A stretch of DNA of 64,000 nucleotides from Cladocopium goreaui (Eukaryota > Sar > Dinophyceae > Suessiales > Symbiodiniaceae): the NCBI GenBank assembly GCA_947184155.2, contig CAMXCT020000502.1, positions 1 to 64,000 of the forward strand. The letters are read 5' to 3'. The notes under the pieces are model-generated. The model did not search any database. It saw only the letters and a program-made list of their open reading frames with translations, and was not told where the DNA came from. Shown here piece after piece: positions 44,076 through 53,849 of this stretch. The translations under genes were made by a program, and so were the position numbers. Position 1 is the stretch's first letter; the number at the start of each line of letters is the position of its first letter.

Positions 44076-45100
44076 GGTTGTTGGAGGAAGCAGCCCAATC
44101 GGTTCACCCACACACCATAATGTTCAAATTCTTCGATTTAGAGAAAGCGTATCCCAAGGTGCCTCGACACGCGCTTTGGAAAATCTTGGAGCTCAAGGGA
44201 TGTCCCCCACTGTTTCGAAAGGTGTTACAGGCAATCCATAATGGGACTCACACCAAAATTCGTTTTCAAGGTTTTGTTTCTACCAGTTTTGTACCCGACC
44301 GGGGGCTCCGGGAGGGATGTCCGTCTTCCCCTATCATGTTCAACTTGTTCCATGACTCGCTAATGGAAGTGTACCGTGTACGTCGTTTACGTGTAGCTAC
44401 TGCGCATGAGTGCCAACCAGGTATCAGCATTACATATAAAGTTGATGGTCGCATCGCTAAGAGACGCGGGGACAGAAATGAAGAAGGTAGGAATATTAAA
44501 ATGAGTCGCATTGGGGATTTTGCGTATGCAGACGATACTGCAATTATCGGGGATGCGGAAGAAATCAGGCATGCCGAACCCCTTTTCGTGAATACAGTTT
44601 CACATTTCGCAGGTCGGGTTAACGAGCACAAAACAGAAGGATTGAGGGTCTGTGACACGGCACACGCACCATATGATGTACAAGGTCCAGGTGAAGCATC
44701 CACAGTCAAACATGTCGGTGCCATACTAGCGGAACGCGCCGGCCACACAGCTGACACAGATCGCGCAGTGCGTCAAGGGGTACAACGGGTCGAACAGGTT
44801 GCGTCTGCATGGTCTAGAGGTCGCCAGGTACATGCCCGTAGAAGAGATCTCAAGTTGTCGGTTCGGATTCGCGTTTTGAAAGCTATAGTCAAAGGTGTGC
44901 TCTTCACTTTTGTGCGTACACGAGCATGGCAGGCAAGTCAAATCCACAGGTTGCAATCAGTCATCAATTTAGCGGTGCGACGCGCCTTCAATATGCGTAC
45001 ATACACACTTCGACGTCAAGGACTCAGTAACGCAGTACTATGCAGAATGGTTCAATGGGAACCGTTTATGGTTTCTGCACGACGTGCATCTTTGCTGTGG
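44066..45100 (+). pseudogene. LINE-type polymerase, part 2: RT palm and thumb
   Basis: Continues the RT in the -1 frame: RLLEEAAQSVHPHTI, FFDLEKAYPKVPR (motif A), GLREGCPSSPIMFNLF (motif B), DFAYADDTAII (motif C with YADD) and a thumb with VRIRVLKAIVKGVLFTF. The frame ends in a stop at 45106, while the sensible reading (IGHVARM) carries on in another frame from about 45095. All RT catalytic residues are present, so the breaks look like recent single-base losses. Confidence 0.85.
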
Positions 45101-46449
45101 CTATAGGGCATGTTGCACGAATGTCAGTTGATGCCCCGCAGAAACAATTACTCTTTGGATGGATTACCGATGCTGGGGCCAAACAACATTGTCCATACAA
45201 ACAGGCTCAATGGTTGAACGCATGTATCCGACAAGCCAACATATCCGAAATCGATTGGTACCGCTTAGCGCAAGATCGGACCAAATGGCACAATCTTGTT
45301 ATGGCTGCGTACCCTAAAGAACAAGTATCTAAAGAGAGGGAACGCGAACTTGATGCATGGCGCATAGGAGTACCCATCCCCGACTGGGCGCAACCGCACC
45401 TAGAGCACGGTGAACGTAATTATGAGGATAGTGATAATGAATTGGGGGAGCGTAGGCGTGGGGGAGATGTTAGAAGGGTGGACCCAAGGACCTACGGACA
45501 ACGTCCCCGTCAAAACAGACGACGCGCTAGGGATGATGGTCGCCTCACCTGCCCGGTTTGTCAGACAGTGTTTACCAAACATAATCAGCTGGCCTTCCAT
45601 TATGAGGCAGAACATTCTATTTGCGACCCCAACTTAAGTACAGTGCAGTCCTTCCACTGTGTCAAGTGTATGCAAACCTTTCGCCGGGTTGGGACCTACA
45701 AGAGCCACACATGCCCAGCCACAAAGCTTTTAGATCGTTTTAGTTGTATTGACAGCGAGGCGAGAGTGTGTGGCCCAGACAAGACCCTCTCTGCACCCCT
45801 TCCTACATGGTTTCACATCTACACGGATGGATCGGGGGGAAGCAGTGGTTCAGATGAAGCACCTCTCAATGCGGGGTGGGGAGTGGCAGTATTTGACCAA
45901 CACAATCCTGGCATGGACACTGCTTGGAGAGCGGCCCTGTATGGTCCGGTTAATGTAGCACCTTATGATCCAATTTGGTTAGGTGCTAGGGTGAAGTCCA
46001 ATAACACTGGTGAAGTTAGTGCCATCGGGGAAGCTTGTCGGTACCTTCTACAGGTTCATACGCTGTTACCGCCAAACCACCCTCGCCAGGCCACTATATA
46101 TTACGATTCCACATATGCATATGGGGCAGTTACACGTCTGAATAAATCCAAGGACAATGTGGAACTTGTTGATACTGTCGCCACCTTAGTTGATGCAGTT
46201 CGTCGACACTTCACACTGGATTTCCAACATGTACGTGCACATACGGACATATATGGAAATGAAGCAGCTGACAGATTAGCAGCCCGAGGGGCGGCTGGCC
46301 GCATCTCCCCTCATGCGCAAACCTGGATCCAACGACCCCCCGGACCAATGGGTACTGACCCACCCCCCCTGCCCCAAAGCGTGCACCTCGCATGCGTCGT
46401 CCTGCCGCTGCCAACCCCGGCCCACGGGCTGGACGATGGCCCCTTTTGA
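45095..46449 (+). pseudogene. LINE-type polymerase, part 3: zinc fingers and RNase H
   Basis: Begins with IGHVARMSVDAPQKQ, a conserved LINE segment. Two C2H2-like fingers follow (CPVCQTVFTKHNQLAFH and CVKCMQTFRRVGTYKSH), then RNase H: IYTDGSGGS (Asp), NNTGEVSAIGEA (Glu), IYYDSTYAY (Asp) and RAHTDIYGNEAADRLA (His and Asp). The catalytic set is complete. Stop at 46449. A third apparent -1 shift leads into the next segment. Removal of the RNA strand after target-primed synthesis is the expected role. Confidence 0.85.
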
Positions 46450-46667
46450 TGTGCGACTCGTGTAACACACAATTTCGATCCTGTGACCTCCCACAACACC
46501 AGCCTGATTGTAGGGGGCCTGACCCGGCAAACCGTACATGTCAATATTGTGCCAAAATCTTGGAAAGTGTACAGTCCCGTAAAAACCATGAAAGATATAC
46601 TCATTCGCAGGAAGCTCTACGAGATGGACTCATCACAACATTACCCAAACGCCGGACAGGCAGATAG
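46392..46667 (+). pseudogene. LINE C-terminal zinc-finger segment
   Basis: 91 codons overlapping the RNase H frame by 58 bp. Two finger-like units: CDSCNTQF ... HQPDC and CQYCAKILESVQSRKNH. It is probably the natural C-terminus of the LINE protein, separated by a frameshift, though an independent small protein is possible. Confidence 0.55.
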
Positions 46668-46701
46668 GGATGCTGAATGCTAGTCCAGTGTCACTTTCGA
46701 T

Positions 46702-47496
46702 ATGGCTTTTGTCATCACCTCGCCCTTCCCCCGCAGCCATCATGAACATCAAAGTAGTGATTCTGTGTTTCACCCTCCTGGTGTTGTCCTCATGGCTCGT
46801 GTTCCCAGAAACCCAGCCAACTCTGACACGGGCAGAAAACGAAAATTGGACGATCTCGATCGTCGCCTCACCCAAGCAGAAAACCAGCTCACACGGCACA
46901 ACGATCGGTTGGACAACGTTGAGTTGCGCCTTGAGTTGGATCAAAGTTATCGGTTTATACGTGTGGAGGCGTGTAAAGGACTTGAAGAAATGTTCGCCAA
47001 GGTGGTAACAGGCGAAGTATCCAAAAGTGACATACGTGATGTGGTCGGTCAAACACTCACCCGTGAAATCAGGGAGGTCCTTGAACGCCAACATGATGAA
47101 GGCGCGCTCCAACAAGCATCCCAAACCCATGGCAACAACAGGAGGAAATGGCCCACCGCTGTACAACGCAAGTTGGTTTTTGATGGGCTCAACTTATGCC
47201 CCCTCATCGAATGGTGCTCCAAAGCTGGAAACAGTGCCTATTCAGTCAGGCTCACCCCGGGGGAACCGTCCCGCCTTGCACATGAAGCCATCCGCACCAC
47301 ACTCAACTGGTCCCTGTATATCTACAGCAAATTCGCAAGCGAGGGGGAATCTAAACTACAAGTTTACCCCGACCGTGGCCCCAAACAGCGAGCCAAAGGC
47401 AAAGGAAAAGGTCAAGGCAAAGGAAAACCAGGTGGAGCCAAAGGTAACGGCAAAGGTGGCAAAGGGAAACGAGACCGAGACAGCCAGGAGGGTTAA
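46702..47496 (+). CDS. Coiled-coil, basic-tailed gag-like protein 3' of the LINE
   Basis: 264 residues from the ATG at 46702. A heptad-patterned coiled coil spans about 45-95 (KLDDLDRRLTQAENQLTRH), followed by helical segments (VVGQTLTREIREVLERQ), a central folded part (WPTAVQRKLVFDGLNLCPLI) and a Gly/Lys tail (KGKGKGQGKGKPGGAKG) suited to binding nucleic acid. The layout recalls LINE ORF1 proteins, but it lies downstream rather than upstream of the polymerase. It may be a displaced ORF1, the start of a following copy, or an unrelated protein. Same strand as the LINE. Confidence 0.6.
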   Translation: MAFVITSPFPRSHHEHQSSDSVFHPPGVVLMARVPRNPANSDTGRKRKLDDLDRRLTQAENQLTRHNDRLDNVELRLELDQSYRFIRVEACKGLEEMFAKVVTGEVSKSDIRDVVGQTLTREIREVLERQHDEGALQQASQTHGNNRRKWPTAVQRKLVFDGLNLCPLIEWCSKAGNSAYSVRLTPGEPSRLAHEAIRTTLNWSLYIYSKFASEGESKLQVYPDRGPKQRAKGKGKGQGKGKPGGAKGNGKGGKGKRDRDSQEG

Positions 47497-48171
47497 ATCC
47501 CGGCGGCCGCCGCCGTTAGCCAAGGCAGGATGCGCAGACCAAACAACCCAAACCAAAAAAAAAAAGGAAACAATCTCAGATGCTACCCACTTTTGTTTTT
47601 AGGTGATGTAAGACTTAGTCGTAACCCCCTATCGGCACAACGCAGAACAGGTGGGCGGACCTCCCAAGTGGAACCCCCCAAGGTCGACACTTGCTTATTG
47701 GGCAAGTGTCAGGTTTCTGCCGTGCCGTAGGGCTAACACACGACCGTTCCCCCTCAACGCGTTCCCCAAGTGTTGGTACTACTCAGGGAAAGCTATACGT
47801 AAACCTTTTTTATTTGCTCTCACTCCCTTCTTTGGTCTTTTCGGTTGCTTTCTTTCTTGTGTGTGTTCGGATCCTTCCCAGGTCATGTTCCTGGTTATGA
47901 AGTTTTACATTTTGCTCGAAGTGTCTATGACCTACTAGCATAGGGTTCCACTGAATGGTGCTACCAACCTTTCCTGTTTCATATGTGTTTCACCCAGCCC
48001 TCACGAAATGGGACCACTTACGGAGATTCATCAGTGCGAGGTCGACGCGCCCATGGTATTTCGACTGTGGATGGGGAACCTCAAAAATGTGGTGGCTACC
48101 TTCGTCGCCCACATCATCATCATCATCATCATCAAAATAATGAAAATGCAAAGACAGGATTCAGTTCCTAG
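47497..48171. other. Probable LINE 3' region, non-coding
   Basis: Contains an A11 run at 47557, unique sequence and a (CAT)n tract at 48110-48135 that may be the simple-repeat tail of the LINE. No supported gene. Confidence 0.45.
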
Positions 48172-48528
48172 ACCTACTGTTCGTGCAATTGTGCCACAAC
48201 AGGCCCGTGTTCCAGTCAGCCACGAAGGCATAAAACGGCATTCAAGTTCAACCGAATTAAGTGCACAATATGTTTAACCTCACCAGACAACCATCAAAAA
48301 GAAGAATACCACACCTGCAAGACGTGGGCCTGCCTGGTCCATTTTCATGTAATGTTGCAAAATGTCGCTGTGAAAGTGCTGCAGAATAAGAGGTTTCTGA
48401 ATGTTCGATACGGCTTCTCGCTGCAAAGAATGCAATTCACAAAGGATCGCAAGGGACAGCCGGAACGGCAGGACATCTCAAAAAAGTTGCAGAACAGAAA
48501 GGCCAACTGTTGCGATTTACTTAGATGA
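48172..48528 (+). pseudogene. Cys-rich zinc-ribbon-like open frame without a start codon
   Basis: 118 open codons after a TAG, with no ATG before the middle. Contains KCTICLTSPDN ... EYHTCKTWACLVHFH, a Cys2 ... Cys/Cys/His pattern that vaguely recalls the C-terminal zinc ring of piggyBac-type transposases, then a basic helical tail (RKGQPERQDISKKLQ). It could be a fragment or an exon; no core DDE domain is nearby. The assignment is weak. Confidence 0.3.
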
Positions 48529-48599
48529 ATTACTAAATTAAAATGTGTAAATTCGGCAGTCAAAACAGTCATCACTCACCCTAAAAAGGGTTGCCTCAA

Positions 48600-48626
48600 A
48601 TGGCTCCATGGCACCATGTCGGAGCC
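48600..48626. repeat. Hairpin before direct terminal repeat 2
   Basis: GGCTCC and GGAGCC enclose ATGG and CCAT, a nested inverted repeat about 12 bp before the start of the second terminal repeat. Confidence 0.55.
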
Positions 48627-48637
48627 ACCATGGAAAT

Positions 48638-49244
48638 CACACTAGACAAGAATGGATCATTATATGATCCGGCAGGAACTGAATCCTGAAACATGCAGAT
48701 TAGACACGAAACAATGAAATTAATGATGCATCCTATGAATAATAGAAGTACTTCAGAATGGTCATCGAGTTCAGAATCGCCATCAAAAAGAATAAATAAA
48801 CCAGAAATAATATCATCGGCGATGTCTCGGCGAAGCCTAGCCAATAAAGAACCGTCGGCGACGATGGTGTCGGCGATCATGTAAACGAAATGTTACAAGT
48901 ATGCTTTCTACGTCCTTGCTCTGAGGGAGGTTCTGATGCAACGAAACAAATCGTAAATGACCAAATTGATTCCAGATTGCGAAAACAGTGCAGTGAATTG
49001 AAATTTCAAATACACAACGTGGAGGTTCTTGGGTTGAGCCTCTTCCCATTCCAGTAAAATTGGCAGGTACGTGACAAAGGCGTCCCTTCGTCATATCACA
49101 GCAAATGATGAAGTGTCTTCGTTGGGTGGTGACTTCATCATTGCTCACCACTCCCCTGCAAATGTGAAAAGATCCCCTGCAATTGTAAAAAGATTAGAAT
49201 CATAGAAGTTTTACATCTGTTCAGATGTTACACACACACACACC
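48638..49244 (-). repeat. Direct terminal repeat 2 of the 20-kb island (pseudo-LTR candidate)
   Basis: Partner of 29239-29847 in the same orientation. Ends with the TTTTACATCTGTTCAGATGTT hairpin and (AC)n, then passes directly into the CACA minisatellite. Confidence 0.85.
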
Positions 49245-50110
49245 ATCTTTCACACACAACTTTGTCACACCCCGTCTTTCACACACAACTTTTTCACACA
49301 CCATCTTTCACACACACACACAACTTTTTCACACACCATCTTTCAAACACAACTTTGTCACACACCCTCTTTCACACACAACTTTGTCACACACTTTCTT
49401 TTACACCAACTTTGTCACACACTTTCTTTTACACACAACTTTGTCACACACACACACACTCTCTTTCACATACAGCTTTGTCACAAACACCATCTTTCAC
49501 ACACAACTTTGTCAAACACCATCTTTCACACAACTTTTTGACACACAACTTTCACACACACCATCTTTCACACACAACTTTGTTGCACACCATCTTTCAC
49601 ACACAACTTTGTCACACACCATCTTTCCCACCTACGCATTGCGCGGCAGGTGTGGCACCTGGCGACATCCACCCACAGTTTGCGTGGCAGGCGTGGCACT
49701 CGGCGACATCGACCTTCGTTTGGCCTGGCAGGCGTGGCACTTGGTGACATCCAGGCTGCAAGTGAGTCCATCTCTCTCAAATACAACTTTGTCACAGACA
49801 ATTTTGTCACGCACAACTTTGTCACACACAATCTTTGTCACACACAATCTTTGACACACACACACAACTCTTTCGCACACAACTTTTTCACACACATCTC
49901 TCTCACATACAACTTTGTCACCCACAACTTTGTCATACACAATCTTTCACACACATCTCTCTCACATGCAACTTCTCTCTCTGTCTCACACATCTTTGTC
50001 GCACACAACTTCAATTTTGTCACACCCAACTTAGTCACACACAACTCTTTCACACACAACTTTGTCACAAACAACTTTGTCACATACACACAACTTTGTC
50101 ACACACTTGG
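49245..50110. repeat. CACA minisatellite, right arm
   Basis: Same CTTTCACACACAACTTTGTCA units as at 27.36-29.24 kb, with one GC-rich insert (49630-49770) containing GGCAGGCGTGGCACTTGG. Long open frames on both strands are repeat artefacts. Confidence 0.93.
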
Positions 50111-50400
50111 GTACACCCCGAAGGGAGAAGATGAAATGAGATGAAATGAATCGTCACATGTGGCCATCATGTATGCAACATGACCTTGCTACCTACCCTA
50201 GAAAACGCATGACATGATATGACAAACGGCAAACGGTGAGCTGGTTCTTGGGTTAGCCGGATCCCATTCCGGATCCCATACCAAGAGCAGGTACAGGTTC
50301 ATGCGTCCATGAGCCCTTCCACCACATCTTCCATAGCTTCGTTGGGAAACATAGGAAGATGGGCTGTTGCCCCCCTGCTTACACCCTTTGATTCAGGGCT
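50111..50400. other. Spacer inside the CACA field
   Basis: Unique sequence with ATGAGATGAAATGA words. Nothing coding seen. Confidence 0.55.
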
Positions 50401-50650
50401 TCCCACACACACAACTCTTTCACCCACAACTTTGTACAACTTTGTCACAGACAATCTTTCACACACAACTTTGTCACACGCAATCTTTCACACACACACA
50501 CACAGCTTTGTCACACACACAATCTTTCACACACAGCTTTGTCACAAACAGCTTTGTCATACACAACTCTTTGACACACAACTTTGTCACAAACAACCTT
50601 TCACACACAACTCTTTCACTCACTTTCACACACAACTCTTCACATACCAC
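50401..50650. repeat. CACA minisatellite, distal segment
   Basis: Further CACACAACTTTGTCACA and CAATCTTTCACACA units. Confidence 0.9.
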
Positions 50651-50722
50651 CATCTCCTTTGTCCTATCTTCTTTCTCCGTGCCGCTTCAACCACTTTCTC
50701 TGATTATTGGAAGATGTTGACT

Positions 50723-50744
50723 TGTGGGGTTATCCGGTCCTTTA
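50723..50744 (+). repeat. 22-bp dispersed motif, copy 2
   Basis: Identical to 406-427. In both places it follows a CA-rich tract and ACATACCACCATC. Confidence 0.75.
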
Positions 50745-50984
50745 TTTTTTCTATGTTATTGTATGTGTTTGTGTGTTAGTGTATAATTTTTGTATATCGT
50801 TGACATCAACCGCTCATCACCCCTACTCCCCAGGTGCACCAAAGCCACCTGATTCAAGGCTTCATCCGAGATGAGGGGCATCAACTGGGCCACATCACCA
50901 GCACAGAGCCTAAGCCATGACAAACTGCTAATGGCATCATTTAGCGTTGTTATGAATTGTTATGCATGAGATCTTGGGGAATAC

Positions 50985-51025
50985 TTATATATATATATAT
51001 ATCTATCTATCTAAAAAAAACATAC

Positions 51026-51053
<28 letters not shown>
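50985..51053. repeat. (TA)n/(TATC)n microsatellite
   Basis: TATATATAT, CTATCTATC and TATATATGTATGTGTG tracts. Confidence 0.9.
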
Positions 51054-51056
<3 letters not shown>

Positions 51057-51059
51057 ACT

Positions 51060-51770
51060 GTTCACACCCACATGCTGCCACGCGAACACTTTTTGGACAT
51101 GGGAATCCGCTGGCAAAGGGATGAACCAAATCCATACAATATGTTAAAACATTCATTCGAAGTTCCTTTAAATGCCAGAAACGTTGGTGAATTCAACCAG
51201 TCTCATCATCATCATCATCTTCATCTTCATCTTCACCTTCATCATCAACATATCCTCATCCCAGGTAACCTGGTCAAATGCAACAAACTAAACACTGAAC
51301 ACATAATCAATCAAACTTGCTGAACGTACATCAACAAAAATCGAGTGGACTTCCACCAAACCAGATTCAATCAACACCCAGGAACATGTGCAGAACCTCC
51401 TTAGCGAAGCTTACTTCCTTTGTCGGGATCGAAACTTGACGCAAACCGGCCAAACCAAAGTTCAAATGGAAGCCTTCTGGCGTGCTCCTGCAGCATAAAG
51501 GGGTGCCCAAGTTAAACTCTCATAATGGCTTCTGCCAAACAACCCTGTTTCAAAGCTGAATCACTCATGCCAAATCTCTTCTTGTTACGTGGCTCAAACC
51601 TGTGCAATCCTCCAACAATAAAAACACAGAAGTAAGCAGCGCTCGATCCAACCAATGTAAATCAAAAACGAAAACCATGCACTTGTTGTATGTTCAAACT
51701 GATTCAAGGAACATCAGTAGCATCATCACTACTAATTAAATCTAATCATATAGTTTGATAGGATTGATTT
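51060..51770. other. No supported gene
   Basis: Unique A/C-rich sequence with a CATCAT/CTTCAT tract at 51208-51245. No coding signal. Confidence 0.55.
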
Positions 51771-51900
51771 TATCTATCTATCTATCTGTCTGCCTGTCTG
51801 TCTGTCTATCTATCTATCTATTTATCTATCTATCTATCTGTCTGTCTGTATGTCTGTCTGCCTATCTAATCTAATCTAATCTAATCTATTCTATCTATTA
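51771..51900. repeat. (TCTA)n/(TCTG)n microsatellite
   Basis: ATCTATCTATCTGTCTGCCTGTC tetranucleotide tract, ending in TCTAATCTAATC. Confidence 0.95.
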
Positions 51901-51948
51901 GTTTTTTTAATCCATGAATCATAATCAATGCTCACAGCTCTTGCTGTG

Positions 51949-52088
51949 GATCCAACGGCTCCTCAGCAGCGCCAGACCACAGCATGACGCGCTCACCGCG
52001 TCCTTCGCCAAGGTCTCCTCGGCCAAGGCGTCCAGCTGTGCGGAGCGACGCGACGCCATGGTCGCCATGCGCACACACCGTGTGAGCC
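51949..52088 (+). CDS. Candidate isolated exon, strand uncertain
   Basis: A 140-bp GC-rich island in A/T-rich DNA. On plus, after TGCTCACAG (acceptor-like), the frame reads WIQRLLSSARPQHDAL ... SSCAERRDAMVAMRTH with mostly G/C third positions and a GTGTGAGCC donor-like end. On minus, an ATG in good context (GCGACCATGG) reads MASRRSAQLDALAEETLAKD up to a GTGAGC donor. Both are plausible exons; I cannot choose, and no family is recognised. Confidence 0.3.
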
Positions 52089-52139
52089 GCGTGGGGAATG
52101 AGATGTCTCTGGGCCAACTGAGAATTTAAAAAGGCAATG

Positions 52140-53060
52140 GACTGAGCATCTTTCAAAATCTCTTCCAACTAATTTTGGTTCGTGAAAATGTGGATTGATG
52201 TCTGATTGAGTTACAAATTGCTTCAATCACAAGACAGGATTCAACTGCCAGTAAACCATCTGCCACCATTCTGCCACCAAAATCCAGGATCTGCCGTTGC
52301 CAGTGCTCCCATCATCCAACGGGAGAATCGCCGTTGCCAAGACCAAAAATCGCCACAGGTCGCGGCTAATGTTAGATACAGTACCAAAAATGATACATGC
52401 ATAAGTTTTGGTAGGGAAATGACTAGATTCCTCATCCCTCCGTCAAAAAACAACTATACATACTCGCCATTACTCTCCCTCATTTTCCCGAAACAAAGAT
52501 ACTTCGTATGAGACCCCAAATGGTCAGAATAGCAGTTATCACATACGGCACTAAACAATCCGTCCGAGGTTTGTCCGTAAAATTTGAGCGGTGGTTTGTC
52601 CGTAAAATTTGAGCGGTGGCCCCATTTCAACAGTATTCCAAACCATTGTTTAATTTTGGGTTACGCGCCGTTAAAACTTAAACCTCCTAAATGGCTCGTT
52701 AAATGCCGATGCTTCCCAGTACAGTAGATGATGGTTCAAATCATATGGAGAAGGTGATTACCCGTACCAACCATTCAGCAGCAACGCTTGACCGAACTGA
52801 GACACTTTTTGACGAAAGCATACGCACACACATATACACAGCACATACAATCGACGTTGATTCATGACAATTACATGCCAGCTCAAAAACTTGACCAGCC
52901 TCTTTAGGCTCGTTCTATCTCGTTCTCTTTTGTCGAAGTATACACCTCCTGAAGTGCTCAGCAGCAAGCTCAGCAGCCAGGGTGACCCGGTTCCAACGTT
53001 AAAATTTGCTCGCTGGAGCTGATGTCGCCACAGCCACAGGCACTTCGGATGGACCGTTTC
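52140..53060. other. No supported gene
   Basis: Unique sequence with a short tandem (TTTGTCCGTAAAATTTGAGCG twice, 52570-52615). Open frames at 52206-52511 lack domain or codon support. Confidence 0.5.
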
Positions 53061-53062
53061 GC

Positions 53063-53695
53063 TCAGCATCCACCCTCCCATGTCCAAAAGCCACTCCCAA
53101 ATCCAGGCAGGGGCACACATTTTCCATTGATCGGATCTGCCTCAATGGTCGGTGGATTTTCCGCACAACTGCCACGAAAATAGACCCGGATGTGGAGCTT
53201 GTTACTTCCCGTGCACTGGTAGTACACGGCCACGCCGCTCTTGTCCTTCTCACAAGAATCTAAGGGAATTGCGGCAGCAGTAACGTTCTCGAAGATACGT
53301 TTGCTGTCGCAAACATCGTCGGAATAGAGTTTCACCTGGGAATGGGAATTAAAAAACAAGAGAACTCAGAACCCACAGGGTTTGGTCATTTCAAATTAAC
53401 AATCTATTTTGGAAGGTGTGGGAGGTACTGCGGTACCCATAGGTACCCATCGGTACCCATAGGTACCCATCGGTACCCATAGGTACCCTATTCTCAGACG
53501 ACCCACCTGAACCCCGTTGATCGAGGAGGCTGCTTTCGCCGCAGACGTGAAGCCACCCATCGTGGTAATGGCTGCACTGGAGACGAGCTCACGACGGGTT
53601 GTGGAAGGCACCACGAAGGATGGGAACACGACGTACCCAATGCGAGCCAACAAAGCGCACAGAATGAGCACCGAAAATGCGCTGGAAGATGCCAT
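53063..53695 (-). CDS. Two-exon gene for a small six-cysteine protein with a bipartite (plastid/lumen-type) leader
   Basis: Exon 1 is 53695-53507 (63 codons, ATG at 53695); intron 53506-53336 (GTGGGT ... TTCCCAG, 171 bp); exon 2 is 53335-53063 (90 codons plus stop), joined in phase 0, total 153 residues. The leader has a hydrophobic signal (FSVLILCALLARIGYVV), an FVVPS motif like the FVxP of dinoflagellate plastid leaders, then TTRRELVSSAAITTMGGFT, a twin-Arg plus hydrophobic stretch typical of thylakoid-lumen (Tat) targeting. The mature part has six Cys (VCD, SCEK, QCTG, SCAE, KCVP, GGC), suiting three disulfides, with VKLYSDDVCDS and VAVYYQC. Family unknown. Plastid-lumen or secreted location is inferred. 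Confidence 0.68.
53425..53490. repeat. 10-bp GGTACCCATA/C repeat inside the intron
   Basis: Six or so units alternating GGTACCCATA and GGTACCCATC near the donor side of the intron. KpnI-type palindromes GGTACC make each unit self-complementary. Confidence 0.9.
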
Positions 53696-53849
53696 GGGTC
53701 AAATGTCTATTGTGTTCTTTTCCGACAATTTTTTCGTGGCGAGGATGCCTCTTAGCATCTGGAGCCAAAAGCCAGTTCTCTACATTTGTATGGAAGCCGG
53801 GGGTTCTTATGGTTGCGGATTTTTTTCTCCATTAGAATTCAGTTGACTG

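Larger units (their letters stand above)
29239..49244 (-). mobile_element. 20-kb Penelope-like (N-terminal GIY-YIG) composite element with a LINE on the opposite strand
   Basis: The interval is bracketed by roughly 608-bp direct repeats and lies inside one CACA minisatellite, whose arrays abut both outer ends. That is the picture of one insertion. The minus strand carries about nine closely spaced ORFs including a Penelope-like RT with N-terminal GIY-YIG nuclease; the plus strand carries a LINE-type polymerase. Pseudo-LTR direct repeats, a CxC linker and microsatellite insertion bias are established traits of N-terminal EN+ Penelope-like elements (Chlamys/Naiad). Size and gene number go well beyond the usual single ORF. 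Whether the LINE is nested or integral is not resolved; its frameshifts favour a nested, decaying copy. Confidence 0.7.

Noticed and set aside
29239-49244. Reading the direct repeats as LTRs of a gag-pol LTR retrotransposon
   Set aside because: No TG...CA ends, no protease or integrase, and the RT motifs are Penelope-like and LINE-like.
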